This document shows positions 1-8,655 of a DNA stretch of 64,000 nt, in pieces; positions within the stretch are counted from its first letter, which is position 1, and each line of letters opens with the position of its first letter. The notes under the pieces are model-generated. The model did not search any database. It was not told the DNA's origin and worked only from the letters and a program-made list of their open reading frames with translations. Position numbers and translations under genes: made by a program. The stretch comes from Streptomyces sp. NRRL S-350 (GTDB lineage Bacteria; Actinomycetota; Actinomycetes; Streptomycetales; Streptomycetaceae): NCBI RefSeq assembly GCF_000719705.1, contig NZ_JOHO01000014.1:62001-126000 (forward strand). Reading direction: 5' to 3'.

Positions 1-1
1 G

Positions 2-448
2 CCCCGCTGGCCGCTGATCCTGCTGCGCACCACCGCCACCGCGCTCGCCCTGCTGGCGATGGTCCAGGTCATGCTGGCCGGCAGCTTCCTCAACGGCACC
101 TACGACTCCCTGAAGGACCACGAGGGCAACGCGATGACGCTGGCCACCGTGGTGGTGCTCCAGCTCGCGGTGGCTGTGGCGGTCCGGCGGCCCGGCCGGG
201 GACCGCTCTGGCCGCTGTGGACCACCGCCCTGCTCACCGTCGCGGTCATCGGCCAGATCGCCGCCGGCTACGCCCGGTCGCTCGGCGTCCACGTCACCCT
301 CGGCGTGCTGCTGGTCAGCGGCATCCTGTACGGCCTGGTCGGCGCCTGGCGGCTGCCGCTGCCCGCCCGCTCGGCGCAGTACGAGGCGGGCCCGGAAGGC
401 AGCGGTCGACTTCCGCGCCCCGGTGGGCCGGTGGAGGTGTCCAAGTGA
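2..448 (+). CDS. Small multi-span membrane protein, 5' end cut by the window
   Basis: The reading frame is open from the first bases, and no convincing start lies inside the window, so the true start is upstream. About 148 residues are visible. They form roughly four hydrophobic segments: a leucine-rich one at the very start, then LATVVVLQLAVAVAV, an LLTVAVIGQIAAGY segment, and a last one ending near LVGAWRLP. A short polar tail follows. The layout resembles small four-helix proteins of the DUF6220 type, but I cannot confirm this. The stop codon overlaps the GTG of the multicopper oxidase (GTGA at 445-448), so the two are probably co-translated, and this protein may be a membrane partner of that exported oxidase. 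Confidence 0.7.
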   Translation, partial: PRWPLILLRTTATALALLAMVQVMLAGSFLNGTYDSLKDHEGNAMTLATVVVLQLAVAVAVRRPGRGPLWPLWTTALLTVAVIGQIAAGYARSLGVHVTLGVLLVSGILYGLVGAWRLPLPARSAQYEAGPEGSGRLPRPGGPVEVSK

Positions 449-2058
449 ACCGACGCCGGTTCCTGGGCCTCGGGGCCTCCGTCCTCGGTGCGGGCGCGGT
501 GGTCGCCGTCGCCGCCCCCTCGGCCGCCCGGTTGTTCGCCGAGGGCCGCCCCGGCCGCATGCTGGCCAGCGAACTCGACCTGCCCGAGGCCTTCCGGGTG
601 CCGCTGCCGGTGCCGCCCGTGCTGCAGCCCGTGCGCACCGACGGGGCCACCGACTACTTCGAGATCACCCAGCAGGTCGCCAAGCTGGAGATCCTTCCCG
701 GTGTGAAGACCGAGGCCTGGACGTACGGCGGCAGCTTCCCGGGCCCGACGGTGGTCACCCGGTCCGGGCGGACGGCCGTGGTCAAGCACCGCAACGAACT
801 GCCGGTAGCCTCCGTGACCCACCTCCACGGCGGGCACACCCCGGCGGACAGCGACGGCTACCCGGTCGACCTCCTGCTGCCGGTGGGGGCCTCGGCGGGC
901 GCCGCCCCCGGTGCGGCCGGCACGCAGGGCGCGGCAGGCATGGAGGGAATGCCGGGAATGCAGGGAATGCCGGGGATGCGGCCCGCCGCCGGCCGGGACG
1001 TCGTCGGCGAGCGCAGCTACACCTATCCGGGCAAGCAGCGCGCCGCCACCCTCTGGTACCACGACCACCGGATGGGCTTCACCGGCCCCGGTGTCTGGCA
1101 CGGGCTGGCCGGCTTCCACCTCGTCCAGGACGACGCGGAGGCCGCCCTGCCGCTGCCGCGCGGCGAGCGCGACCTGCCGCTCATGATCGCCGACCGGTCC
1201 TTCGCCGCCGACGGCTCCTTCCGGTACCCCGCCGCCGACCCCACGCTCGCCCGGCCCGGCGTCACCGACGCCTACGCCAACGGTGTGCTCGGCGACGTCA
1301 TCCTGGTCAACGGCGCCCCCTGGCCCCGGCTGGACGTCGACCGGGCCCGCTACCGGCTGCGCCTGCTCAACGCCTCCAACGCCCGCCTCTACCGGCTCGA
1401 ACTCGACCCGCAGCCCTCCGGCGGCGACGCCCTGGTGCAGATCGGCTCCGACGGCGGACTGCTCGCCGCGCCGGTCGCCCACGACGGGATCGAGATCGCC
1501 CCCGCGGAACGCTTCGACGTCGTCGTCGACTTCTCCCGCTACGAGCCCGGCACCCAGGTGCGCCTGGTCAACCGCTTCGGAAGTGGCCGGACGGCGGAGG
1601 TGATGCGCTTCGACGTGTCCTCCAAGCAGGTGCAGGACGACACGTCGGTGCCCGACAAGCTCGTCACCGTCGAGGCCCTCGACCCGTCCGCCGTCGTCGC
1701 CACCCGCGACTTCTCGTTCCGCCGCAGCCGCAGCGACGGCTGGACCGTCAACGGCAACCCCTACCAGCCCGGCCAGAGCATCGCCACGGCCGCCCTCGGA
1801 ACCGTCGAGCGCTGGCGCTTCTCGACCGACCTGCACCACCCCGTGCACGTCCACCTGGACCACTTCCAGGTGGCCAGCCGCAACGGCGCGGCCCCGGGCC
1901 CGTACGACGCGGGCTGGAAGGACACCGTGGACCTGCGCCCGGCCGAGGCGGTGGAGGTGCTGGTGCGCTTCACCGACTACGCGGGGACGTACATGCTGCA
2001 CTGCCACAACCTGGAGCACGAGGACATGGCGATGATGGCGGACTTCACCGTGCAGTGA
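445..2058 (+). CDS. Twin-arginine exported multicopper oxidase
   Basis: About 537 residues. The GTG start overlaps the previous stop. The N-terminus has a twin-arginine signal (NRRRFLGLG, then a hydrophobic stretch and a small-residue cleavage region), so the folded enzyme is exported. All four copper-ligand blocks are visible: HLHGG near residue 127, WYHDH near 204, HPVHVHLDHF near 463 and HCHNLEHEDM near 518, with the axial Met five residues after the last His. This is the bilirubin-oxidase/CueO-like arrangement, which oxidises phenols or Cu(I) and reduces O2 to water. A methionine- and glycine-rich loop (residues about 165-179, GMEGMPGMQGMPGM) lies between the first two copper blocks and recalls the Met-rich copper loops of CueO. 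The function as a copper or phenol oxidase is family-based; the substrate is unknown. Confidence 0.93.
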   Translation: MNRRRFLGLGASVLGAGAVVAVAAPSAARLFAEGRPGRMLASELDLPEAFRVPLPVPPVLQPVRTDGATDYFEITQQVAKLEILPGVKTEAWTYGGSFPGPTVVTRSGRTAVVKHRNELPVASVTHLHGGHTPADSDGYPVDLLLPVGASAGAAPGAAGTQGAAGMEGMPGMQGMPGMRPAAGRDVVGERSYTYPGKQRAATLWYHDHRMGFTGPGVWHGLAGFHLVQDDAEAALPLPRGERDLPLMIADRSFAADGSFRYPAADPTLARPGVTDAYANGVLGDVILVNGAPWPRLDVDRARYRLRLLNASNARLYRLELDPQPSGGDALVQIGSDGGLLAAPVAHDGIEIAPAERFDVVVDFSRYEPGTQVRLVNRFGSGRTAEVMRFDVSSKQVQDDTSVPDKLVTVEALDPSAVVATRDFSFRRSRSDGWTVNGNPYQPGQSIATAALGTVERWRFSTDLHHPVHVHLDHFQVASRNGAAPGPYDAGWKDTVDLRPAEAVEVLVRFTDYAGTYMLHCHNLEHEDMAMMADFTVQ

Positions 2059-2127
2059 CCCCGGTGCTTCCGGGTGGGTTCCACCCGGGGCCGGGTGGTC
2101 CCCCGGTGGTTCATCCGAAAGGCCGAA

Positions 2128-2158
2128 TGCCGGAGGGCGCGCGCTGCGCCCTCCGGCA
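2128..2158 (+). terminator. Strong hairpin terminator after the multicopper oxidase
   Basis: A perfect 12-bp stem TGCCGGAGGGCG / CGCCCTCCGGCA with a 7-nt loop lies 70 bp after the oxidase stop. There is no T-tract, which is usual for high-GC actinomycetes. Confidence 0.75.
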
Positions 2159-2242
2159 CTCGTGTCCTAGCGTCGCGGGAGAGGTACCTGCGCCTCCTGG
2201 CGCCGCGGGGAGGGGTACCCGGCCGAGGGACGGAGCCGCCGC

Positions 2243-3601
2243 ATGACCACCCCCGCCGAACGCCGCCGACGCGGCCGCGCCGCCCGGGACCGCGTCTCCC
2301 GCGCCGACCACGGCCGGTGGATCCCCGCCGCCGACCGGCCCGAACCGCTCGGCGTGCTGGAACGGCAGGGCGAGGACCGGGTCGCCCGACTGCTGCCGAT
2401 CCGCTACGGACGGATGGCCGACAGCCCGTTCGCCTACCTGCGCGGCGCCGCCGCCGTGATGGCGGCCGACCTCGGGTCCGCCCCCGACACCGGCCTCATC
2501 GTCCAACTCTGCGGCGACGCACACCTGTTGAACTTCGGCGTGTACGCCTCGCCGGAGCGCGCACTGCTCTTCGACGTGAACGACTTCGACGAGACCTACC
2601 CCGGCCCGTTCGAGTGGGACGTCAAGCGCCTCGCCGCCAGCGTCGCCGTCGCCGCCCGCGACAACGGCCAGGACGAGCAGCACGCGCGCCGTGCCGCCCG
2701 GTCGGCCGTCGAGGGGTACGCCGCGGCGATGCGCCGACTGGCGGGGATGGGCGAACTCGAAGCCTGGTACACCCGGGTGGACACCGCCGACCTGCTGCCA
2801 CTGCTGCGCAAGCCCCGCCAGCGCAAGCGCGCCGCCGCCGAGTTCGCGCGCGCCCGGCGCCGCACCAGCCTGCAGGCGTTCGGCAAGCTCACCGAGGAAC
2901 GGGACGGGCGTCGGCGGATCATCAGCGCGCCACCGCTGATCGAGCCGGCCAAGCCGTCCGAACTACGAGCCCTCGGCAAGGTGTTCAGCGACTACCGGGC
3001 CACCCTGGCCGAGGACCGCCGGGTGCTGCTCGACCGCTACCGCTTCGTCGACGCCTCGACCAAGGTGGTCGGCGTCGGCAGCGTCGGCACCCGCTGCTAC
3101 ATCCTCCTGCTGGAGGGCCGGGACCCCGGCGACCCGCTGTTCCTCCAACTCAAGGAAGCCGGACGGTCGGTGCTCGAGGACCACCTGCCGCCCCTCCGGG
3201 TGGACGCCGAGATCGCCGGCCACCACGGCGGCCGCCGGGTGGTCACCGGCCAGCACCTCATGCAGGCCGCCAGCGACATCTTCCTCGGCTGGACCACCGG
3301 CCCCGCCGGGCGCCACTTCTACGGCCGCCAGCTGCGCGACATGAAGGGCTCGGTGGAGATCGCCGAGATGAAGCCCGCCGGCCTGCGCGCCTACGCCGAC
3401 ATCTGCGGCCGCACCCTCGCCCGCGCCCACGCCCGCACCGGCGACCGCCTCGCCATCGCGGGCTACCTCGGGAACGCGGACACCTTCGCCGAGGCGGTCG
3501 CGGAGTTCGCCGTCCGGTACGCGGATCGGACGGTCGCGGACCATGCGGAGCTGGTGGCGGCGGTCGCGGACGGGCGGGTGGCGGCGACCCGGGGTGTCTG
3601 A
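2243..3601 (+). CDS. DUF2252 family protein
   Basis: 452 residues, typical for the family. Characteristic blocks are RYGRMADSPFAYLRGAA near residue 53, a GDAHLLNFG block near 92, and FDVNDFDETYPGPFEWDVKRL near 110. The last two resemble the nucleotide-binding core of kinase-like (aminoglycoside phosphotransferase-like) folds. DUF2252 is common in actinomycetes, but no reaction is established. It starts at ATG after a purine-rich stretch (GAGGGACGGAG). It is separated from the oxidase by a terminator and so is probably its own transcription unit. Confidence 0.9.
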   Translation: MTTPAERRRRGRAARDRVSRADHGRWIPAADRPEPLGVLERQGEDRVARLLPIRYGRMADSPFAYLRGAAAVMAADLGSAPDTGLIVQLCGDAHLLNFGVYASPERALLFDVNDFDETYPGPFEWDVKRLAASVAVAARDNGQDEQHARRAARSAVEGYAAAMRRLAGMGELEAWYTRVDTADLLPLLRKPRQRKRAAAEFARARRRTSLQAFGKLTEERDGRRRIISAPPLIEPAKPSELRALGKVFSDYRATLAEDRRVLLDRYRFVDASTKVVGVGSVGTRCYILLLEGRDPGDPLFLQLKEAGRSVLEDHLPPLRVDAEIAGHHGGRRVVTGQHLMQAASDIFLGWTTGPAGRHFYGRQLRDMKGSVEIAEMKPAGLRAYADICGRTLARAHARTGDRLAIAGYLGNADTFAEAVAEFAVRYADRTVADHAELVAAVADGRVAATRGV

Positions 3602-3931
3602 GGGCGCGGCGCGGCTCCACCACCGCCCCGCCCGCCCGCCCGGATGCTCGTCGACGAGGCCTTCACGCTCGTCGACTCCCCGGTCTTCCGTTCCGGATGC
3701 GCCGGGGACACCGCCGCACCGGCTGCCGCCCCTGGCGCGCAAGCCGGCCGTGCTCGGGCACTTCGCGGTCCACCTCCTGCGCCTGGCCGGGGCGCAGGAG
3801 GGGATCGCGGCAGAAGCACATCCAGGGGCCCGGCCGGCCGTGGGCGGGCTCGCGAGCCGGTTCGCGGACCAGCCCACGTCTCGGGTCCGTGGGCCGGTCC
3901 CACGGGTCGGATTGGCGGGTCGGTCCACGGG
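3602..3931. other. Intergenic region, possible coding remnant
   Basis: Between the convergent DUF2252 and MFS genes. One plus-strand frame contains a protein-like stretch around 3735-3800 (LPPLARKPAVLGHFAVHLLR), and another begins MLVDEAFTLVDSP. Neither has a complete gene structure or a family I recognise. It may be a decayed gene end or plain spacer. Confidence 0.3.
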
Positions 3932-5119
3932 TCAGTTCGCGGGCCGGTTCCTGTGCCGGGTCGCGGCGATCGGCAGGGCGAGCGCGACGAGGAGTCCGCT
4001 GGCGTGGAACGGACCCAGGCTCCCGGCCGCCGTGCCGAGCGTGGCCGCGGCGAACAGCGGGCCCGCGGCGGCACCGAGGTTGAGGGCGGTGGTCGCGTAG
4101 GCCCCCGCCATGGTGGGCGCTCCGGCCGCCTCATGCAGCACCCGGGTGATCAGAGTGCTGCCGACGGCGAACGACAGCGCGCCCAACAGGAACACCAGGG
4201 GGAGCAGGGCGCCCGGTTCGCCCGCGAGGACGGCCAGCACCGGCCAGCCCGCCGCCAACAGCGGGCCGCCGACGGCGAGGACCACGCCGGGCCGCCGGTC
4301 CGCCAGCCGCCCCGCGGCGGTCACACCGGCGAACGACCCGGCCCCGAACAGCACCAGGACGACGGGCACCCAGAGCGCGCCGAGCCCGGCGGTACCGGTC
4401 ACCACGGGCGCGAGGAAGGTGAAGCCGCCGAAGGTCGCCGCGTTCACCAGCGCGGCCAGCAGCACCACCCGGAGCAACGACGGGCGGCGCAGCTGCCGCA
4501 GTTCGGCACGCAGGTCCGGGCCGCGCGGCTCGTCCGCCGCCTGGCCGGAGGCGGTGGGGGCGGCAGGGCCGGCCGGGGCGGCGGCAAGGCCACGGGCGAG
4601 GCCGACGGCGGCGGCCAGGCAGAGTGCCGCGACGGCCCAGAACGCGGCCCGCCACCCGAACAGCGCGCCGAGGACCGAGCCGCCTGGCACCCCGGCGACC
4701 GTCGCCGCCGTCGTCCCGGACAACAGCACGGCGAGCGCCCGTCCCATGCGGTCCGCCGGGACCAGCGCGGCGGCCATGGTCAGCGCCACGGCGAGGAACC
4801 CGGCATTGGCGAGCGCGGCGACCACCCGGGTCGCCAGCAGCAGTGGGAAGCTCGCGGACACGGCTCCCACGGCATGCGCCACCGCGAACACCAGGAGGAA
4901 CCCGAGCAGCGTGCTGCGCCCCGGGCGGCGACGGGCCGAGGCAGCCGTCAGCGGAGCGCCCACGGCCATGCCGATCGCGAAGGCCGAGGTGAGGGCCCCC
5001 GCCGTACCGACGGTGACGCCGAGACCGGCGGCGAGGTCCGGCAGGAGGCCGGCGAGCATGAACTCCGAGGCGCCCATGGCGAACACGGCCAGGGCGAGCA
5101 GATAGAGCGGAAGGGGCAT
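3932..5119 (-). CDS. MFS drug exporter, chloramphenicol-resistance (Cmx/CmlR) type
   Basis: 395 residues with about 12 hydrophobic segments. The N-terminus, MPLPLYLLALAVFAMGASEF, followed by MLAGLLPDLA, is the signature opening of actinomycete chloramphenicol-efflux proteins of the DHA1 group. The GTxxATVAGVPGGS antiporter motif in helix 5 is present as SGTTAATVAGVPGGS. It is probably a proton-driven exporter in the cell membrane. The start is the ATG at 5119 behind a GGAG. No regulator is adjacent. The actual substrate may differ from chloramphenicol. Confidence 0.88.
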   Translation of the reverse strand: MPLPLYLLALAVFAMGASEFMLAGLLPDLAAGLGVTVGTAGALTSAFAIGMAVGAPLTAASARRRPGRSTLLGFLLVFAVAHAVGAVSASFPLLLATRVVAALANAGFLAVALTMAAALVPADRMGRALAVLLSGTTAATVAGVPGGSVLGALFGWRAAFWAVAALCLAAAVGLARGLAAAPAGPAAPTASGQAADEPRGPDLRAELRQLRRPSLLRVVLLAALVNAATFGGFTFLAPVVTGTAGLGALWVPVVLVLFGAGSFAGVTAAGRLADRRPGVVLAVGGPLLAAGWPVLAVLAGEPGALLPLVFLLGALSFAVGSTLITRVLHEAAGAPTMAGAYATTALNLGAAAGPLFAAATLGTAAGSLGPFHASGLLVALALPIAATRHRNRPAN

Positions 5120-5449
5120 CGAAAGCTCCGGGAGCGAGGAGAAGCAACGAGGAACGGCGTCTCGTCACCGCATTCAGCCCCCGAGGGCGCACGCGGGAGT
5201 GGCGCACGCACGCAGAGCGGCGCACGCACGCGCAGCGGCCGCTCACGCGCGGCGGCGCTCACGCGGCTGTGCGCGCGAGCGCGGACGCGAGCGGAGCTCA
5301 GCGCCTCAACGGGTGCAGGGGTGCAGGGGGCTGACGGGGTGACCGAAAGCCCCCACCCTGGATGCCTCAGGGCTCGACATGGTCCGTACGCTACCCGACG
5401 GGCGGTCACTGCGGCACCGGGATTTTCCGGCAACGGCATGGTCGGCAAC

Positions 5450-5809
5450 AGGACTTCCGGTTGCCCGCCAGGCCGCGGGTGCCATTGGGCCTGAGCCACG
5501 CCTCGGTGGCCCGCTTCGAGACGGCGATCGAGCGGCGCGGGTACGGCCGGCCGGCCGTCGAGGTACGGCAGAGCGGGGAGTTCGTCGGCTTCGTCGGCCT
5601 GGCCGACGTCGAGGAGGCGGCCTCGGCCTCCCCGAGACCCTGGCCGTCACCACGGCTGCCGACCTGCGCTCCCAGCCGGTGATGCGCCGCCTCGGCACGA
5701 CCCGCGATCCCGCGGAGGACTTCGACGACCCCGCCGCCCCGCCGCCCCGTCGGCCCTGCCCCGTCGCAACGTCGTCTTGCGGCTGCACCGGGAGGACCGC
5801 CAGCCGTAG
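5450..5809 (+). pseudogene. Decayed GNAT N-acetyltransferase
   Basis: Pieces of a typical actinomycete GNAT protein can be read in order but in three different frames. Around 5500-5610 the text reads ETAIERRGYGRPAVEVR then SGEFVGFVGL (the substrate-side middle of the family). From about 5625 the next frame reads LPETLAVTTAADLRSQPVMRRLG then TRDPAEDFDDP (the acetyl-CoA end). From 5768 a third frame reads NVVLRLHRE and stops at 5809. The segment that should carry the central CoA-binding strand is missing. At least one deletion and two frameshifts are needed to explain this, so it is a pseudogene. The N-terminal end is not identifiable. Confidence 0.7.
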
Positions 5810-5850
5810 CGTTCCCACCCGTTCCGGGGGGTGGCCGGCCATGTCCGCGG

Positions 5851-5926
5851 CACCACCGGCAGCACCGGCACCACCGACACCACCACCGACACCACCGACA
5901 CCACCGGTACCACCGGCACCACCGGC
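5851..5926. repeat. ACC/CACCGRC microsatellite
   Basis: A run of imperfect 9-bp units built on CACCACCGG/CACCACCGA, about eight copies, between the GNAT remnant and the next gene. It is a simple repeat of low complexity with no gene recognised. Confidence 0.7.
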
Positions 5927-6049
5927 GTCGCCCGAGAGCCCGCGCTTCCACGGCAGGACAGCCGAAGCGCCGGTCAGTAGCCGGGCCACGACCGCCGAGG
6001 CCCGGCCGGAACCTCTCGGTGTGTCAGTGGCGTGTGCAAGGGTGGCCCC

Positions 6050-6970
6050 ATGCTGGCGATCACGGTGCAGACGAACGACGGGGTGCGGCGATCCCGGCCG
6101 GGCGCGGACGAGTTGGCGGGGCTGGTCCGGCGCATCGGCGCGGACGACGACCGCTTCCTCGTGGTGGAGCGGATACCTGACCTGCCGGACGTGTACATCC
6201 AGGTGTGGCACGCCGACGGCGGGGACTACACGCTGGAGCACCGCGACGGTTCCGCCGAGCGGCACTTCGAGGTGCGGCTGGGCGGCCCGGAGCCGGTGGC
6301 CGAGGCGATGACGGCGTGGGCGCGCGGCGCGTCGGGGTGGGGTGACGGCCTGGACTGGAAGCGCCTCGACATGGGCCAGGCTCCGGAGCCGGTGCCGCCG
6401 CTGGAGCTGGACGCGGCCGAGCGGCGGGAGTTGGAGGACCGGCTGCGGCTGACCCTGGCCTGCGGCTACGTCGACCGGGCCGGGCTCGCCGAGCAGGCCG
6501 AGGAGTTCCTGGTGTCGGACGGCCGCCGTCCGCTCTCGCGTCCCCAGGCCGAGCAACTCGCCGACCAGCTCTGGCTGGAGCGCGTCGGTGAGCAGACCGG
6601 ATGGATCGGCGAGACGGACCCGGAGCGCCTCGCCCGGGCCTTCGCAGAACTGGAGGCGAGCGGCATCACGGCCCGGGAGGACTTCACCTGCTGCCGTTCC
6701 TGCGGCGAGTCCGAGATCGGGGCCGCCGGCGCCCCGGACGCCCGCGGCTTCGTCTACTTCCACTCCCAGTGCACGGAGTCCGCGGCTGCCGGCCGCGGCC
6801 TCTCCCTCCTCTACGGCGGTTTCGACGGCTCCCCGTCGACCACCACCGCCATCGGCCAGGAGGTGGTCACCGCCCTCGCCGCCGCCGGTCTGCCGACGGT
6901 CTGGAACGGCGATCCGTCGCACGTGATCGAGATACGTCCCCTGCTCTGGCGTCGTCGTCTGAGCGGGTGA
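6050..6970 (+). CDS. DUF6891-like hypothetical protein
   Basis: 306 residues. The ATG at 6050 is preferred over one at 6032 because AAGGGTGG precedes it. The N-terminal third (ITVQTNDGVRRSRPGADEL...) looks like a small alpha/beta domain found in many actinomycete cytosolic proteins. The C-terminal half contains DFTCCRSCGESEIG, then RGFVYFHSQCTE and LYGGFDG, as in the DUF6891 family. The paired cysteines could bind a metal, but this is not known. No signal peptide or membrane segment. The role is unknown. Confidence 0.75.
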   Translation: MLAITVQTNDGVRRSRPGADELAGLVRRIGADDDRFLVVERIPDLPDVYIQVWHADGGDYTLEHRDGSAERHFEVRLGGPEPVAEAMTAWARGASGWGDGLDWKRLDMGQAPEPVPPLELDAAERRELEDRLRLTLACGYVDRAGLAEQAEEFLVSDGRRPLSRPQAEQLADQLWLERVGEQTGWIGETDPERLARAFAELEASGITAREDFTCCRSCGESEIGAAGAPDARGFVYFHSQCTESAAAGRGLSLLYGGFDGSPSTTTAIGQEVVTALAAAGLPTVWNGDPSHVIEIRPLLWRRRLSG

Positions 6971-7049
6971 GCGGCGCCCCCGACCGCCTTACAGTGCAGT
7001 CCGATGAGGGGCACACGGCGGACGCCGCCCCACGGAACGGGGGAGCAGC

Positions 7050-7403
7050 ATGCTGCAGCGGGGGCAGGTGCCGCGGAGCAACGCACGCGAGTTGTGGGGG
7101 GCGTTGCCGAGGACCGTACGGCGGGAGCTGATCGCGGCGGCCCGGCGGGGCCGTGGCTGGGACGACCGCCGGGTGGCGGCGGTGGCGGTCGGCTGGGCCT
7201 GGCAGGTGTTGGGCACCCCGGAGGGGCGCCGACGACCGGGCCTCGGCGAGCGGCTGCGCTACGTGCTCGCCGCTGTCCTGAGCACCGGCCCGGGCGCGAC
7301 CGCGGGCGTCGACGTCCTCGACGGATCTCCGGACCACGACGCCAACCCGCTGGTCCGGCACTGGGCCCGGCAGGTCGAGGCGGCGAACCCGGTACGACGG
7401 TGA
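7050..7403 (+). CDS. Hypothetical protein, 117 residues
   Basis: The ATG start follows a good ribosome site (GGGGGAGCAGC). It is a basic, tryptophan-containing protein (ELWGALPRTVRRELIAAARRG, then GWDDRRVAAVAVGWAWQVL) with no signal peptide. It has the codon bias of its neighbours and sits 80 bp after the previous gene in the same direction. I do not recognise the family. Confidence 0.6.
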   Translation: MLQRGQVPRSNARELWGALPRTVRRELIAAARRGRGWDDRRVAAVAVGWAWQVLGTPEGRRRPGLGERLRYVLAAVLSTGPGATAGVDVLDGSPDHDANPLVRHWARQVEAANPVRR

Positions 7404-7728
7404 GGAGGATCGGGCGCGAGGAACAAGCAAGAGATGCCCGGCGGTGGGCGGAGGACGTCCGGGCAGAGCAGGCAGCCGGAGCAGGCAGCCGGAGCCGGTG
7501 GCTGGAGCCGATCGTGGGGGTGGGGCGCCGGGCACGGAGCCGGTGGCGGTCGGTGGGTGCGGAGCCGGGTGCGGCGGCGGGTCGAGTGGATGAGCGGTGC
7601 TCATCGGACGGCGACGGCGATGAGCGCGGTTCATGCCGACGGTTTCGCCGTCGGCCGCCCCTGGCGTCCGACGGCGGGGGTCCGGAGCCACCGCACGCTT
7701 CGGCGGCCCGGACCGTGGCGCCGGTGTT
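7404..7728. other. Convergent intergenic region with two ATGAG-N5-CTCAT palindromes
   Basis: Between the hypothetical gene and the lipid kinase end. It contains a GGAGCAGGCAGCC repeat near 7475 and the palindromes at 7590-7604 (perfect) and 7620-7634 (one mismatch, TTCAT). No gene is seen. Confidence 0.6.
7590..7634. repeat. Two ATGAG-N5-CTCAT palindromes
   Basis: Copies at 7590-7604 (centre CGGTG) and 7620-7634 (centre CGCGG, right arm TTCAT), 30 bp apart. They belong to the dispersed family found throughout the window. Confidence 0.8.
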
Positions 7729-8655
7729 TCAGGGCACCAGGAGGTGGAGGGCGTGCCGTTCCACGGAGACTTCCACCGGCAGGGGGGTGATGAACTCGCC
7801 GTCGGCGTAGGCGGTGATGCCCGGGGACTCGATGCGCAGGGACTCGGTGCGCAGGGTGGTGACTTCCGGGCGGGTGGTGTGGGTGCCCTTGAAGAGGGTG
7901 GGGAAGAACCGGGCGACGCGCAGCCGGGGCATGGCGTCGACGAGGGTGACGTCGAGCAGGCCGTCGTCCGGGAGCGCGTCCGGGCACATGAGCATGCCGC
8001 CGCCGTAGCTGCGGGTGTTGCCGATGGCGGCGAGGGTGAGGTCGCGGTCGATGACGGTGCCGTCGGCGAGGGTGATCCGGAACGGCAGCGGGCGCAGGTT
8101 GGCGAACTCGATGAGGATGGCGAGGTTGTAGCGCGTCCGGCCGCGCGGCCAGCGCAGGCGGTTGGTGCGGTCGCTGACCAGGGAGTCGAAGCCGGTGGCG
8201 AGGATGGAGCCGTACCGTCGGACGGCGCCGTCCGGGCCGGTGACGCGCCCGAGGTCGACGGTCCGCACCCGGCCGGCGGCGATGACGTCGGCGGCGGCCT
8301 CGGGGGCGCCGAGCGGGAGGCCGTACTCGCGGGCGTGGTCGTTGCCGGTGCCGGCCGGTACGACGCCGAGCGGGACGGGGGTGCCGGCGAGGGCCTGCAG
8401 GGCGAGGTTGACCATGCCGTCGCCGCCGACCACGGCCACCGCGTCCACGCCGTCCGCCGCCGCCTCCCGGGCGAGGCGGACGGTGTCCTCGGCGGAGCGT
8501 CCGGCGTGCGGTCGGGCGTCGACGCCTAGGGAGCGCAGGCGGGCGACGGCCCGCTGCGCGGCGGGGCCGGAGTGGCCGGCGCCGGCCGCCGGGTTGGTGA
8601 GAACGGCGACCCGGCGCACCGTTCTCGGACCGGCCGCCCCATGAGCGCGGCTCAT
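7729..8655 (-). CDS. Diacylglycerol kinase-family lipid kinase
   Basis: 308 residues. Visible motifs are VLTNPAAGAG at the N-terminus (phosphate-binding strand-loop), VVGGDGMVNLAL near residue 80 (the GGDGT-type ATP loop) and PAGTGNDHAR near 105. Together they define the DAGK/YegS/BmrU family, which phosphorylates a lipid hydroxyl such as diacylglycerol. The C-terminal beta-rich half (LLDVTLVDAMPR, ITAYADGEFI) is complete. The start ATGAGCCGCGCTCATG is itself one of the ATGAG-N5-CTCAT palindromes (8641-8655) and overlaps the TGA of the upstream flavoenzyme by four bases, so the two genes are translationally coupled. Confidence 0.9.
   Translation of the reverse strand: MSRAHGAAGPRTVRRVAVLTNPAAGAGHSGPAAQRAVARLRSLGVDARPHAGRSAEDTVRLAREAAADGVDAVAVVGGDGMVNLALQALAGTPVPLGVVPAGTGNDHAREYGLPLGAPEAAADVIAAGRVRTVDLGRVTGPDGAVRRYGSILATGFDSLVSDRTNRLRWPRGRTRYNLAILIEFANLRPLPFRITLADGTVIDRDLTLAAIGNTRSYGGGMLMCPDALPDDGLLDVTLVDAMPRLRVARFFPTLFKGTHTTRPEVTTLRTESLRIESPGITAYADGEFITPLPVEVSVERHALHLLVP
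8641..8655. repeat. ATGAG-N5-CTCAT palindrome at the lipid kinase start
   Basis: Perfect copy with centre CGCGG. It contains both the stop of the flavoenzyme and the start codon of the kinase. Confidence 0.85.

Noticed and set aside
5646..5951. Val/Pro-rich membrane-like open frames on the minus strand (VVSVVVSVVPVLPVV)
   Set aside because: They are translations of the CACCACCGG simple repeat and overlap the GNAT remnant.
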